Source: Mycolicibacterium brisbanense
GTDB taxonomy: Bacteria; Actinomycetota; Actinomycetes; Mycobacteriales; Mycobacteriaceae
Length of the DNA stretch: 64,000 nucleotides
Direction: 5' to 3'
Assembly: GCF_001570425.1 (NCBI RefSeq)
Contig: NZ_BCSX01000053.1
Coordinates: forward strand, 62,001-126,000
The notes below the pieces were generated by a model, which was not told the origin of the DNA, did not search any database, and saw nothing but the letters and a program-made list of their open reading frames with translations. Made by a program: the position numbers and the translations under genes. Positions 8,414-18,224 of the stretch are shown here, one piece after another; positions within the stretch are counted from its first letter, which is position 1, and each line of letters begins with the position of its first letter.

Positions 8414-9750
8414 AGGTCGCGCAGGATCAGCTCGAGCACGTCGAGAGCTTCGACGAGTAGTTCGTCGCTGATCGTGAGCGGAGGCAGGAAACGCAGCACG
8501 TTGCCGTAGGTGCCGCAGGACAGGACGATCACCCCGGCAGCGTGCGCCCCCGCGCACAGCGCCTTGGTCAGGTCGGCATCGGGTTCGGTGGTGCCGGCCT
8601 TGACCAGTTCCATGGCGATCATGGCGCCGCGGCCCCGGACATCGCCGATGCGGTCGTCCTCGGCCTGCCACCGGCCCAGCCGGTCTTTCATGAGCGCTTC
8701 GATCTGCCGAGCCCGGGCCACCATGCCCTGCGCCTCGATCGTCTCGATGGTGGCCAGCGCGGCCGCGCAGGCCACCGGGTTGCCGCCGTAGGTTCCGCCC
8801 AGTCCCGACACATGTGGCGCATCCATGATCTCGGCGCGCCCCGTCACGGCGGACAACGGCATACCGTCGGCGATGCCTTTCGCCGTGACGATCAGGTCGG
8901 GATCGATGCCTTCGTGTTCGCACGCGAACATCGCACCGGTGCGCGCGAAGCCCGTCTGCACCTCGTCGGCGATGAAGACGACATCGTTGGCCCGGCACCA
9001 GGCGAGAAGCGCGGGCAGGAACCCGTCGGCGGGAACGATGAATCCGCCCTCGCCCTGGATCGGTTCGATGAGCACCGCCGCCAGATTGTTGGCACCGATC
9101 TGCTTGTCGATCACATCGATCGCCCGTTTGGCGGCGAGCTCGCCGTCGGTGGCCATCTCCTTGCCGAACTCCGCGTCGCGGAACGGATACGACAGTGGCG
9201 CGCGGTAGATCTCGGGGGCGAATGGTCCGAAGCCGTGCTTGTAGGGCATGACCTTGGCAGTCAGCGCCATCGTGAGATTGGTGCGCCCGTGATAGGCGTG
9301 ATCGAACGCCACGACGGCTTGTTTGTGGGTGTAGGACCGTGCGATCTTCACGGCGTTCTCGACGGCTTCCGAGCCGGAGTTGAACAGCGCGGAGCGCTTG
9401 TCGCCCGCGACCGGCGTCAACCGGTTGAGGTGTTCGCACACCGCGACGTAGCCCTCGTACGGGGTCACCATGAAACACGTGTGGGTGAACTGGGCGGCTT
9501 GGGTGGCCACGGCCTCCACCACCAGCGGTGACGCGTTGCCGATGGTGGTGACCGCGATGCCGGAGCCCAGGTCGATGAGCCGATTGCCGTCGACGTCTTC
9601 GACGATGCCGCCGCCGGCACGCGTGGCATAGACGGGCATCGTGGTGCCCACCCCACGGCTCACCGCTGCGGCTTTCCGGTCGATCAGGGCCTGCGACTTC
9701 GGGCCCGGGATGGTGGTGGCGAGATGACGGCTCTGCTCGAGTTGGCTCAA
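8410..9750 (-). CDS. gabT: 4-aminobutyrate aminotransferase
   Basis: Predicted PLP-dependent class III aminotransferase converting 4-aminobutyrate and 2-oxoglutarate to succinate semialdehyde and glutamate. The 446 residues carry the family landmarks GGIVEDVDGNR, the NSGSEAVENA loop, DEVQTGFARTG, and the PLP lysine Lys291 in TAKGIADG. The frame extends to 9939, but AGGAG lies six bases before the TTG at 9750 and this start gives the usual N-terminus beginning SQLEQSR. A GTG at 9753 is the alternative. It is divergent from yajC-secD-secF, as in M. tuberculosis (Rv2589). A succinate-semialdehyde-like dehydrogenase lies far away at 59.7-61.2 kb, with no sign of co-regulation. Confidence 0.95.
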   Translation of the reverse strand: MSQLEQSRHLATTIPGPKSQALIDRKAAAVSRGVGTTMPVYATRAGGGIVEDVDGNRLIDLGSGIAVTTIGNASPLVVEAVATQAAQFTHTCFMVTPYEGYVAVCEHLNRLTPVAGDKRSALFNSGSEAVENAVKIARSYTHKQAVVAFDHAYHGRTNLTMALTAKVMPYKHGFGPFAPEIYRAPLSYPFRDAEFGKEMATDGELAAKRAIDVIDKQIGANNLAAVLIEPIQGEGGFIVPADGFLPALLAWCRANDVVFIADEVQTGFARTGAMFACEHEGIDPDLIVTAKGIADGMPLSAVTGRAEIMDAPHVSGLGGTYGGNPVACAAALATIETIEAQGMVARARQIEALMKDRLGRWQAEDDRIGDVRGRGAMIAMELVKAGTTEPDADLTKALCAGAHAAGVIVLSCGTYGNVLRFLPPLTISDELLVEALDVLELILRDL

Positions 9751-10024
9751 CACTGACTCCTGCGAACGACGTTGGCGGCGCGGACGGATTAGAGCGAGTC
9801 CGAGCCTAGTCGCCCGGGTGTGCCCGACAGTCGGTTTTGGCCAGTGCATGCGGGGCGGCGACCACACCCGTGCGCGCCGGAACTTAGCCCCACTAACCGC
9901 GGTTCGGGCGACGGGGGCCGCGTCAGCGGATGGCCGCAATGGCAGACTGGTCCCCTATGAGGTGCCGTGACCTGCCGGTCCGGAGCCGAAGATCACACGA
10001 TTCGATACGAAAGACAGTGCTGTC

Positions 10025-10390
10025 ATGGATGTAGCCATCTTCCTTCCCCTGCTCATCATCATGGGCGCGTTCATGTTCTTTGCGTCGCGCCGTCAGAAGA
10101 AGGCGATGCAGAAGACCATCGACCTGCACAACTCCCTGCAGATCGGCGACCGGATCCACACCACGTCGGGCCTGCAGGGCACGATCACCGGAATCACCGA
10201 CGACAACATCCACCTGGAGATCGCCCCCGGCGTCATCACGACGTGGATGAAGCTCGCCGTGCGTGACCGCATCGAGAACGACGCAGACGACGCCGAGGAC
10301 GACGTCGCGAAGCCCGAGGCGTCGTCGACGGCCACCGAGCTGACCGAGAGCACCGCCGTCGCCGACAACGACGGATTCAAGAAAGACTGA
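10025..10390 (+). CDS. yajC: Sec translocase accessory subunit YajC
   Basis: 121 residues: one N-terminal transmembrane helix (about residues 3-20, FLPLLIIMGAFMFF) followed by a basic stretch and a small soluble domain with the family core QIGDRIHTTSGLQGTI. Residues 80-121 form an acidic tail. YajC binds SecDF and assists preprotein translocation at the plasma membrane. It is first in the yajC-secD-secF cluster, with 72 bases to secD. The ATG at 10025 is preceded only by a weak ribosome site. Confidence 0.93.
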   Translation: MDVAIFLPLLIIMGAFMFFASRRQKKAMQKTIDLHNSLQIGDRIHTTSGLQGTITGITDDNIHLEIAPGVITTWMKLAVRDRIENDADDAEDDVAKPEASSTATELTESTAVADNDGFKKD

Positions 10391-10462
10391 CAGCCGACCA
10401 CCCAGGACCAGCACGTACCCTTTGCGGTGCTGACGGACTGATCTCAAGGAGACCCTAGAAAC

Positions 10463-12286
10463 GTGGCATCGTCTTCGGCGCCGGTGCACCCTGCCCGCTA
10501 CCTGACGCTCTTCCTGGTTCTGCTCATCGGCGTGTACCTGCTGGTGTTCCTCACCGGTGACAAGCAGGCCAAGACCAAACTCGGCATCGACCTGCAGGGC
10601 GGGACCCGGGTCACCCTGACTGCCCGCACACCGGACGGCTCGGCCCCCACCCGTGAGGCGCTGACCCAGGCTCAGCAGATCATCGGCGCACGCGTCAACG
10701 GTCTCGGCGTGTCCGGGTCCGAGGTGGTCATCGATGGCAACAACCTGGTGATCACGGTGCCCGGCAACGACGGCAACGAGGCGCGCAACCTGGGCCAGAC
10801 CGCCCGGCTCTACATCCGGCCGGTCATCCATGCGATGCCTGCGCAGCCCAAGCAGGCCCAACCTCCGGCCGGGGCGCCAGGTGCACCGCCGGCACCCGGG
10901 GCGCCCGGTACCGCACCGGCTCCCGGGGCGCCGGGAGCGCTTCCCGGTGAGGCGCCGCAAGGTGAGGCGCCTGGCGGGCAGCCCGGTACCGCGCCGCCCG
11001 CGGAGGCTCCCGCCGCGCCGGGTGCAGGCGAACAGCCGGCACCGCAGCCGCGGCCATACCCGCGGGACCCGGCGCCCACGCCCGGCGAACCCGCACCTGC
11101 TCCGGCACCCGCACCCCCGGCTCCGGCACCTCCGGGCCCGGCGCCCGCGCCGGCACCCGGCGATGCGAAGGCCGACCTTGCGCAGCGCATCGCCGACGAG
11201 AAGCAGTTGCGGCAGAGCACCAATCAGTCGGTGCAGATCCTGGCGTTGCAGTTCCAGGCCACCCGCTGCGGTGAGGACGACGTGCTCGCGGGCAACGACG
11301 ATCCGAACTTGCCGCTGGTCACCTGCTCGACCGACGGCTCCACGGTCTACCTGCTCAACAAGTCGATCATGAGCGGCGAGGAGATCCAGAACGCCACCTC
11401 GGGCCTGGATCAGCAGCAGGGCCAGTACGTCGTCGACGTGGAGTTCAAGAGCGGTGGCGCCAAGACGTGGGCCGATTTCACCGCTGCCAACGTCGGCACC
11501 CAGACCGCCTTCACTCTCGACTCCCGCGTGGTCAGCGCCCCGGAGATCCGGGAGGCCATCCCGGGCGGCCGCACGCAGATCACCGGCAAGTTCACCGCTG
11601 ATTCCGCGCGCGAGCTGGCCAACGTGCTGAAGTACGGCTCGCTTCCGCTGTCGTTCGAATCGTCTGAGGCCGAAACCGTTTCGGCGACACTGGGTCTGTC
11701 CTCACTGCGAGCCGGTCTGATCGCCGGTGCGATCGGTCTGGCGGCCGTGCTGTTGTACTCGCTGCTGTACTACCGAGTGCTGGGTCTGCTGGTGGCGCTA
11801 TCGCTGGTGGCTTCGGGCGCAATGGTTTTCGCGATCCTGGTCTTGCTCGGCAGATACATCGGATACACGCTCGACCTGGCCGGCATCGCCGGTTTGATCA
11901 TCGGTATCGGGACCACCGCCGACTCGTTCGTGGTGTTCTTCGAACGCATCAAAGACGAGATCCGAGAAGGCCGTTCGTTCCGGTCGGCGGTTCCCCGCGG
12001 TTGGGCGAGGGCCAGAAAGACGATCGTGTCCGGCAACGCGGTGACCTTCCTGGCCGCGCTGGTGCTCTATGTGCTGGCCATCGGGCAGGTGAAGGGATTC
12101 GCGTTCACCCTCGGGTTGACCACGCTGCTGGACCTCGTGGTGGTGTTCCTGGTGACCTGGCCACTGGTGTACCTGGCGTCGAAGTCGCCGACCATGGCCA
12201 AACCGGCGCTCAACGGCCTCGGTGCGGTGCAGCAGATCGCCCGGGAACGCCGAGAAGCCGCGCACGCAACAGCGGGACGGGGATAG
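10463..12286 (+). CDS. secD: Protein translocase subunit SecD
   Basis: Proton-driven SecDF component that helps pull proteins across the plasma membrane. 607 residues with a GTG start 11 bases after AAGGAG. Order: TM1 (about 13-32), head region with GIDLQGGTRV, a Pro/Ala/Gly-rich insert of about 100 residues (roughly 128-230), the rest of the extracytoplasmic P1 head, then five more helices with the conserved GTTADSFVVFFERIKDE loop. The Pro-rich insert is a lineage trait of mycobacterial SecD and likely disordered. The head is clearly related to the truncated protein encoded at 25981-27036. secF follows after 4 bases. Confidence 0.96.
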   Translation: MASSSAPVHPARYLTLFLVLLIGVYLLVFLTGDKQAKTKLGIDLQGGTRVTLTARTPDGSAPTREALTQAQQIIGARVNGLGVSGSEVVIDGNNLVITVPGNDGNEARNLGQTARLYIRPVIHAMPAQPKQAQPPAGAPGAPPAPGAPGTAPAPGAPGALPGEAPQGEAPGGQPGTAPPAEAPAAPGAGEQPAPQPRPYPRDPAPTPGEPAPAPAPAPPAPAPPGPAPAPAPGDAKADLAQRIADEKQLRQSTNQSVQILALQFQATRCGEDDVLAGNDDPNLPLVTCSTDGSTVYLLNKSIMSGEEIQNATSGLDQQQGQYVVDVEFKSGGAKTWADFTAANVGTQTAFTLDSRVVSAPEIREAIPGGRTQITGKFTADSARELANVLKYGSLPLSFESSEAETVSATLGLSSLRAGLIAGAIGLAAVLLYSLLYYRVLGLLVALSLVASGAMVFAILVLLGRYIGYTLDLAGIAGLIIGIGTTADSFVVFFERIKDEIREGRSFRSAVPRGWARARKTIVSGNAVTFLAALVLYVLAIGQVKGFAFTLGLTTLLDLVVVFLVTWPLVYLASKSPTMAKPALNGLGAVQQIARERREAAHATAGRG

Positions 12287-12290
12287 AGAC

Positions 12291-13577
12291 ATGGCTGCCA
12301 AGCACTCAACCGACACCGACGACGACACCACGACGGCTGTCGAAGCACCCAGCATCGAGGCGTCCTCGGCGGCGCTGCCCAAGCACGGATTCTTCGTCCG
12401 GCTCTACACGGGTACCGGCGCCTTCGAGGTCGTCGGCCGGCGCAAGTTCTGGTACGTGATCAGTGGCGTGATCGTCGCCATCGCGATCGTCAGCATCGTG
12501 CTGCGCGGATTCACCTTCGGTATCGACTTCGAGGGCGGAACCAAGGTCTCGATGCCGTCGGCCGGCGAATCCGGCACCATCAGCACCCAGCAGGTGGAGA
12601 ACGTCTTCAACAAGACCCTGGGCCGCAACCCCGAATCGGTGGTTCTCGTGGGTAGCGGGTCTTCGGCCACGGTGCAGATCCGGTCCGAGACGCTGTCCAA
12701 CCAGGACACCGAGAAGCTGCGCACCGCGCTGTTCGACGCCTTCCACCCGAAGGGCAGCGACGGTAAGCCCAGCAAGCAGGTCATCAGCGACTCGGCGGTG
12801 TCGGAGACCTGGGGCGGCCAGATCACCCAGAAGGCGATCATCGCGCTGATCGTGTTCCTGGTGCTGGCGACCATCTACATCACCTGGCGCTACGAGAAGT
12901 ACATGGCGCTGTCGGCACTGGCGTCGCTGGTCTTCGACCTGTTGGTCACCGCGGGCGTGTACTCGGTGGTGGGGTTCGAGGTGACCCCGGCGACCGTCAT
13001 CGGTCTGCTCACGATCATGGGCTTCTCGCTCTACGACACCGTGATCGTGTTCGACAAGGTCGAGGAGAACACCCACGGCTTCGAACACACCACGCGGCGC
13101 ACGTTCGCCGAGCAGGCCAACCTCGCGGTCAACCAGACGTTCATGCGCTCGATCAACACGAGCTTGATCTCGGTGCTGCCGATCGTGGCGCTGATCGTGG
13201 TGGCGGTATGGCTGCTCGGCGTCGGCACCCTGATGGACCTGGCCTTGGTGCAGCTGGTCGGCGTGATCGTCGGCACCTACTCGTCGATCTTCTTCGCCAC
13301 GCCGCTGCTGGTGTCGCTGCGTGAGCGCACCGAGCTGGTGCAGCGGCATACCAAGAAGGTGCTCAACCGCCGCAACCCGGGTGCCTCGAAGACCGACAAG
13401 AAGTCGGGCACAAAGGCCGCTGCCGAGGACACCGCGGACGACGCCGACGATGCGGAAGAGACCGTGTCGGCGGCGGCGACCTCGGCGGCTCCCGCCAAAC
13501 CCGCGCCCGGAGCGCGGCCGTCGCGACCGACGGCGAGAACGGGTCGCCCGTCGGGCAAGCGGAACACCCGGCGGTAG
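12291..13577 (+). CDS. secF: Protein translocase subunit SecF
   Basis: 428 residues. A hydrophilic, acidic N-terminal extension (about 1-40) precedes TM1. GIDFEGGTKV marks the start of the small extracytoplasmic domain, then five helices follow with GFSLYDTVIVFDKVEEN and the RSINTSLISVLPI segment typical of SecF. The Lys/Ala/Pro-rich cytosolic tail (about 345-428) is long. It forms the SecDF complex with SecD. The ATG at 12291 is chosen over an in-frame start at 12222 because it follows the secD stop by 4 bases and avoids overlap. Confidence 0.96.
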   Translation: MAAKHSTDTDDDTTTAVEAPSIEASSAALPKHGFFVRLYTGTGAFEVVGRRKFWYVISGVIVAIAIVSIVLRGFTFGIDFEGGTKVSMPSAGESGTISTQQVENVFNKTLGRNPESVVLVGSGSSATVQIRSETLSNQDTEKLRTALFDAFHPKGSDGKPSKQVISDSAVSETWGGQITQKAIIALIVFLVLATIYITWRYEKYMALSALASLVFDLLVTAGVYSVVGFEVTPATVIGLLTIMGFSLYDTVIVFDKVEENTHGFEHTTRRTFAEQANLAVNQTFMRSINTSLISVLPIVALIVVAVWLLGVGTLMDLALVQLVGVIVGTYSSIFFATPLLVSLRERTELVQRHTKKVLNRRNPGASKTDKKSGTKAAAEDTADDADDAEETVSAAATSAAPAKPAPGARPSRPTARTGRPSGKRNTRR

Positions 13578-13582
13578 TCCGG

Positions 13583-15253
13583 ATGGCTCAGCGGCAGGCA
13601 CCACGCACGCGAGGAGCACGACTCGCAGGGGCGGCGGTGGTGACACTGTTGGCCGCTGTCGGGGTGTCGGCCTGCGGGGGGAGCTCGGCCGACGCGATCG
13701 ACTATGCCGTCGACGGCACCCTGCCGACCTACAACACCAACACCGTCGCCGGTGCGGCGTCGGCGGGGCCGCAGGCCTTCGCGCGCACGCTCACCGGCTT
13801 CTCCTACCACGGGCCTGACGGCCAGGTCGTCGCCGATCACGACTTCGGTTCGGTGTCGGTGGTGGGCCGCGCCCCGCTGGTGCTCGACTACGTCATCGAC
13901 GACAAGGCCGTGTACTCGGACGGCAAGCCGATCACCTGTGACGATCTGGTGCTGGCGTGGGCTGCGCAGTCGGGCCGGTTTGCAGGCTTCGACGCGGCCA
14001 GCCAGGCCGGTTACCGCGACATCTCGACCGTGGACTGTGCGCCGGGGCAGAAGAAGGCGCGGGTGGCGTTCGCGCAGGACCGCCCGTTCGTCGACTACGG
14101 CCAGTTGTTCACCGCGACCTCGCTGATGCCGTCGCACGTCATCGCCGATGAACTGGGGCTCGTCGAGGGCGGCGTGACCACCGCACTGCAGACCGGTGAC
14201 ACCGCCACCGTCGACCGCATCGCCCAAGCCTGGAACACCACGTGGGACCTCAAGCCGGACGCGGATCTCAAGCACTTCCCGTCCTCGGGGCCGTACCGGC
14301 TCGACTCGGTGTCGCAGGACGGTGTGGTGACGCTGGTGGCCAACGACAAGTGGTGGGGAGCCAAGCCCATCACCAACAAGGTCACGGTGTGGCCGCGCGG
14401 CGCCGACATCCAGGAGCGGGTCAACAAGGGCTCGTTCGACGTCGTCGATATCGCGACCGGGTCGTCGGGGGTGCTCAACCTGCCCGACGACTACGTCAGC
14501 ACCGATACCCCGTCGGCGGGCGTCGAGCAGTTGATCTTCGCGCCGGGAGGCCCGTTGGCGGCCACCCCGGCGCGGCGGGCGTTGGCGCTGTGCACGCCGC
14601 GTGACGTGATCGCCCGCAACGCCGTCATGCCCATCGCCAACTCACGGCTGAGCCCGGCCGCCGACGATGCGTTCGGTGCGGCCGAGGGTGCCGCGGACGC
14701 GGGACAGTTCACCGTCGCCAACCCCGACGCTGCCCGCGCCGAGATCCACAATCAGCCGCTGACCGTCCGTATCGGCTATCAGACACCCAACGCCCGGCTG
14801 GCCGCCACGGTCGGCGCGATCGCCAAAGCCTGCGCTCCGGCCGGCATCACGGTGCAGGACGCCGGCTCGGAAACGGCCGGACCGGTGGCATTGCGCAACA
14901 ACCAATTCGACGTACTGCTGGCCAGCACCGGCGGGGCGACGGGCAGCGGTTCGTCGGGGTCCTCGGCGATGGACGCCTACGCCCTGCACGGTGGCAACGG
15001 CAACAACCTGTCGGGATACAACAACGAACGCGTCGACGGGATCATCGACGCGCTGGCCGTGACGACCGATCCGAAGGAGCTGACGCGTCTGGTCGGGGAG
15101 GGCGCACCGATCCTGTGGGGCGACATGCCGACGCTGCCGCTGTACCGGCAGCAGCGCACGGTGCTGACATCGACCAAGATGTACGCCGTGAGCAGCAATC
15201 CGACCCGCTGGGGTGCCGGCTGGAACATGGACCGTTGGAAGTTGTCGAAGTGA
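13583..15253 (+). CDS. ABC peptide-binding lipoprotein (SBP family 5)
   Basis: Extracytoplasmic solute-binding protein of 556 residues. A signal peptide with a lipobox (VSAC-GG, Cys at about 32) predicts a diacylated membrane anchor. The body has the family-5 layout of oligopeptide-binding proteins, with the core SGPYRLDSVSQDG and repeated KWWGAKP-type blocks. It is the orthologue by position of M. tuberculosis Rv2585c. No ABC permease or ATPase is adjacent. The gene sits 5 bases after secF and overlaps apt by GTGA, so it is probably co-transcribed with the Sec genes. The ligand is unknown. Confidence 0.88.
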   Translation: MAQRQAPRTRGARLAGAAVVTLLAAVGVSACGGSSADAIDYAVDGTLPTYNTNTVAGAASAGPQAFARTLTGFSYHGPDGQVVADHDFGSVSVVGRAPLVLDYVIDDKAVYSDGKPITCDDLVLAWAAQSGRFAGFDAASQAGYRDISTVDCAPGQKKARVAFAQDRPFVDYGQLFTATSLMPSHVIADELGLVEGGVTTALQTGDTATVDRIAQAWNTTWDLKPDADLKHFPSSGPYRLDSVSQDGVVTLVANDKWWGAKPITNKVTVWPRGADIQERVNKGSFDVVDIATGSSGVLNLPDDYVSTDTPSAGVEQLIFAPGGPLAATPARRALALCTPRDVIARNAVMPIANSRLSPAADDAFGAAEGAADAGQFTVANPDAARAEIHNQPLTVRIGYQTPNARLAATVGAIAKACAPAGITVQDAGSETAGPVALRNNQFDVLLASTGGATGSGSSGSSAMDAYALHGGNGNNLSGYNNERVDGIIDALAVTTDPKELTRLVGEGAPILWGDMPTLPLYRQQRTVLTSTKMYAVSSNPTRWGAGWNMDRWKLSK

Positions 15254-15801
15254 CCGGCGAGCGCGAACGGCCTCAGATCTCCGATATTTCCCGACTGGTG
15301 GCATCGATGACCCGTGAGGTCGCCGATTTCCCGGAGCCCGGTGTCCAGTTCAAGGACCTGACGCCGCTGCTCGCCGACGCCGCCGGGCTCTGCGCGGTCA
15401 CCGACGCGCTTGCCGCCAGCGCCGCCGGGGCGGATCTGGTGGCCGGCCTGGATGCGCGCGGGTTCCTGCTGGGTGCGGCCGTCGCGACCCGCCTGGGTAT
15501 CGGTGTGCTTGCCGTGCGCAAGGGCGGAAAACTGCCGCCGCCGGTGCACAGCGCGACCTACCAGCTGGAATACGGCACAGCGACCCTGGAGATCCCGGCC
15601 GAGGGGATTGATATCGCCGGGCGCGACGTTGTGATCATCGACGATGTGCTGGCCACCGGCGGGACTCTGGGCGCCGCGGTCAAACTCCTCACGGCAAGCG
15701 GAGCCCGGGTGACCGGGGCCGCGGTGGTGCTGGAGCTGACCGAATTGGGTGGTCGCGGCGCGGTGGCACCCCTACCGGTTAGCAGCCTGCACACGGTCTG
15801 A
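15250..15801 (+). CDS. apt: Adenine phosphoribosyltransferase
   Basis: Purine salvage enzyme making AMP from adenine and PRPP in the cytosol. 183 residues from the GTG at 15250, which overlaps the upstream TGA (GTGA). This start gives the normal short N-terminus before DFPEPGVQFKDLTPL. The PRPP-binding motif VVIIDDVLATGGT is intact, and the adenine-loop residues RKGGKLP are present. A longer open frame to 15115 would run inside the lipoprotein gene. Position before rel matches other mycobacteria. Confidence 0.93.
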   Translation: MTGERERPQISDISRLVASMTREVADFPEPGVQFKDLTPLLADAAGLCAVTDALAASAAGADLVAGLDARGFLLGAAVATRLGIGVLAVRKGGKLPPPVHSATYQLEYGTATLEIPAEGIDIAGRDVVIIDDVLATGGTLGAAVKLLTASGARVTGAAVVLELTELGGRGAVAPLPVSSLHTV

Positions 15802-15858
15802 GAGATATCCTCGAACTCTGGATGAACAGGCGGGGATGAACAGCAGGAGGTGACGGCG

Positions 15859-18198
15859 ATGGCCGACGATCCCGGTACCGCTCAAGCCGTGCAGTCACCT
15901 CCCACGCTGCCCGCGCCCACCCCGGCCGACGTCGCCAAGACCAGCGCGTCGCGCCGCGTACGCGCTCGGTTGGCCCGTCGGATGACGGCGCAGCGCAGTG
16001 CCGTCAACCCGGTGCTCGAGCCGTTGGTGGCGGTGCACCGCGAGATCTACCCGAAGGCCGACCTGCAGTTGCTGCAGCGCGCCTACGACGTCGCCGACAA
16101 GCGGCACGCCGATCAGATGCGCAAGTCCGGCGATCCGTACATCACCCATCCGCTGGCGGTGGCCAACATCCTGGCCGAGCTCGGGATGGACACCACGACG
16201 CTGGTGGCCGCGCTGCTGCACGACACCGTCGAGGACACCGGCTACACGCTGGAGGCTTTGACCGCCGAATTCGGCAGCGAGGTCGGTCACCTGGTCGACG
16301 GCGTCACCAAACTGGACAAGGTGGTGCTCGGCTCGGCGGCCGAAGGCGAGACGATCCGCAAGATGATCATCGCGATGGCCCGCGATCCGCGGGTGCTGGT
16401 GATCAAGGTCGCCGACCGGCTGCACAACATGCGCACCATGCGCTTCCTGCCGCCGGAGAAACAGGCCCGCAAGGCCCGTGAGACGCTGGAAGTCATTGCC
16501 CCCCTTGCTCATCGGCTGGGGATGGCGACGGTCAAGTGGGAACTGGAAGACCTGTCGTTCGCGATCCTGCACCCCAAGAAGTACGAGGAGATCGTGCGCC
16601 TGGTCGCCGACCGGGCACCGTCGCGGGACACCTACCTCGCCAAGGTGCGGGCCGAGATCGGGGTGGCGCTGTCGGCCATGAAGATCAACGCGGTGGTCGA
16701 GGGCAGGCCCAAGCACTACTGGTCGATCTACCAGAAGATGATCGTCAAGGGGCGCGACTTCGACGACATCCACGACCTGGTCGGGGTCCGGATCCTCTGC
16801 GACGAGATCCGGGACTGTTACGCCGCGGTCGGCGTGGTGCACTCCCTGTGGCAGCCCATGGCGGGCCGCTTCAAGGACTACATCGCCCAGCCCCGCTATG
16901 GCGTCTACCAGTCGCTGCACACCACCGTCGTCGGGCCGGAGGGCAAGCCGCTGGAGGTGCAGATCCGCACCCGCGACATGCACCGCACCGCCGAGTACGG
17001 CATCGCCGCGCACTGGCGATACAAGGAAGCCAAGGGCCGCAACGGAGTTCCGCATCCGCACGCCTCGACCGAGATCGACGACATGGCCTGGATGCGGCAG
17101 CTTCTCGACTGGCAGCGGGAGGCCGCCGACCCGGGCGAATTCCTGGAGTCGCTGCGATACGACCTTGCGGCGCAAGAGCTCTTCGTGTTCACCCCCAAGG
17201 GCGACGTGATCACCCTGCCGACCGGGTCCACGCCGGTGGACTTCGCCTACGCCGTGCACACCGAGGTGGGGCACCGCTGCATCGGCGCGCGGGTCAACGG
17301 CCGGCTCGTGGCACTGGAACGCAAGCTCGAAAACGGGGAAGTGGTCGAGGTTTTCACCTCGAAGGCGCCCAACGCCGGGCCCTCGCGGGACTGGCAGAGC
17401 TTCGTGGTGTCGCCCCGCGCCAAAGCCAAGATCCGCCAGTGGTTCGCCAAGGAGCGCCGCGAGGAAGCTCTGGAATCCGGCAAGGACGCCATTGCGCGCG
17501 AAGTCCGGCGTGGTGGACTTCCGTTGCAGCGCTTGATGACCGGCGAGACCATGGGCGCGCTGGCCCGCGAGCTGCGCTACACCGACGTGTCGGCGCTCTA
17601 CACCGCGGTCGGTGAGGGGCACGTCTCGGCACGCCACGTGGTGCAGCGGCTGCTGGCGCAGTTCGGCGGCGATGACGCGGCCGAGGACGAGCTCGCCGAG
17701 CGGTCCACGCCGGCCACCATGCCGGTGCGCCAGCGCACCACCGACGACACGGGCGTCGCTGTCCCGGGTGCCCCCGGCACGCTGACCAAACTCGCCAAAT
17801 GCTGCACACCGGTCCCCGGTGACACCATCATGGGTTTCGTCACCCGGGGCGGCGGGGTCAGCGTGCACCGCACCGACTGCACCAATGCGGCGTCGCTGCA
17901 AGAACAGTCGGAGCGCATCATCGATGTGCAGTGGGCGCCGTCGCCGTCATCGGTCTTCCTCGTGGCCATTCAGGTGGAGGCGCTCGACCGGCACCGGCTG
18001 CTCTCCGATGTCACCCGGGTGCTGGCCGACGAGAAGGTCAACATCCTGTCGGCCTCGGTCACCACCTCCAACGACCGGGTGGCCATCAGCCGGTTCACGT
18101 TCGAGATGGGAGACCCGAAGCACCTGGGTCATCTGCTGAGCGTGGTCCGCAACGTCGAGGGTGTCTACGACGTGTACCGGGTCACCAGCGCGGCCTGA
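15859..18198 (+). CDS. relA: Bifunctional (p)ppGpp synthetase/hydrolase Rel
   Basis: Stringent-response enzyme that makes and degrades (p)ppGpp in the cytosol. 779 residues. Order: HD hydrolase domain with LLHDTVEDTGY (His-Asp near 121-122), synthetase domain beginning near GRPKHYWSIYQKM (about 281), TGS domain near 405-465 (FTPKGDVITLP), a conserved-cysteine region with AKCCTPVPGD, and a C-terminal ACT domain. Both catalytic domains keep their motifs, so it should be bifunctional as in M. tuberculosis. The ATG at 15859 has AGGAGG upstream; an in-frame GTG at 15850 overlaps that site. Confidence 0.96.
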   Translation: MADDPGTAQAVQSPPTLPAPTPADVAKTSASRRVRARLARRMTAQRSAVNPVLEPLVAVHREIYPKADLQLLQRAYDVADKRHADQMRKSGDPYITHPLAVANILAELGMDTTTLVAALLHDTVEDTGYTLEALTAEFGSEVGHLVDGVTKLDKVVLGSAAEGETIRKMIIAMARDPRVLVIKVADRLHNMRTMRFLPPEKQARKARETLEVIAPLAHRLGMATVKWELEDLSFAILHPKKYEEIVRLVADRAPSRDTYLAKVRAEIGVALSAMKINAVVEGRPKHYWSIYQKMIVKGRDFDDIHDLVGVRILCDEIRDCYAAVGVVHSLWQPMAGRFKDYIAQPRYGVYQSLHTTVVGPEGKPLEVQIRTRDMHRTAEYGIAAHWRYKEAKGRNGVPHPHASTEIDDMAWMRQLLDWQREAADPGEFLESLRYDLAAQELFVFTPKGDVITLPTGSTPVDFAYAVHTEVGHRCIGARVNGRLVALERKLENGEVVEVFTSKAPNAGPSRDWQSFVVSPRAKAKIRQWFAKERREEALESGKDAIAREVRRGGLPLQRLMTGETMGALARELRYTDVSALYTAVGEGHVSARHVVQRLLAQFGGDDAAEDELAERSTPATMPVRQRTTDDTGVAVPGAPGTLTKLAKCCTPVPGDTIMGFVTRGGGVSVHRTDCTNAASLQEQSERIIDVQWAPSPSSVFLVAIQVEALDRHRLLSDVTRVLADEKVNILSASVTTSNDRVAISRFTFEMGDPKHLGHLLSVVRNVEGVYDVYRVTSAA

Positions 18199-18203
18199 TC
18201 GAA

Positions 18204-18223
18204 CGCCGGCGCCGACGCCGGCG
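18204..18223. terminator. Hairpin between convergent rel and MFS genes
   Basis: Two copies of the self-complementary octamer CGCCGGCG (18204-18211 and 18216-18223), separated by CCGA, fill the 26-base gap between two convergent stop codons. The arrangement can form a strong stem-loop on either strand. There is no U tract. Confidence 0.5.
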
Positions 18224-18224
18224 G

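Noticed and set aside
10850..11160. Repetitive stretch that resembles a short tandem array
   Set aside because: It is the codon-level result of a Pro/Ala-rich protein segment within SecD, not an array; unit length is irregular and there are no spacers.
12306..13646. 446-codon frame antisense to secF
   Set aside because: Low-information Arg/Asp/His composition opposite a confident SecF.
15895..17901. 668-codon frame antisense to rel
   Set aside because: Shadow of rel; no ribosome site, no family features.
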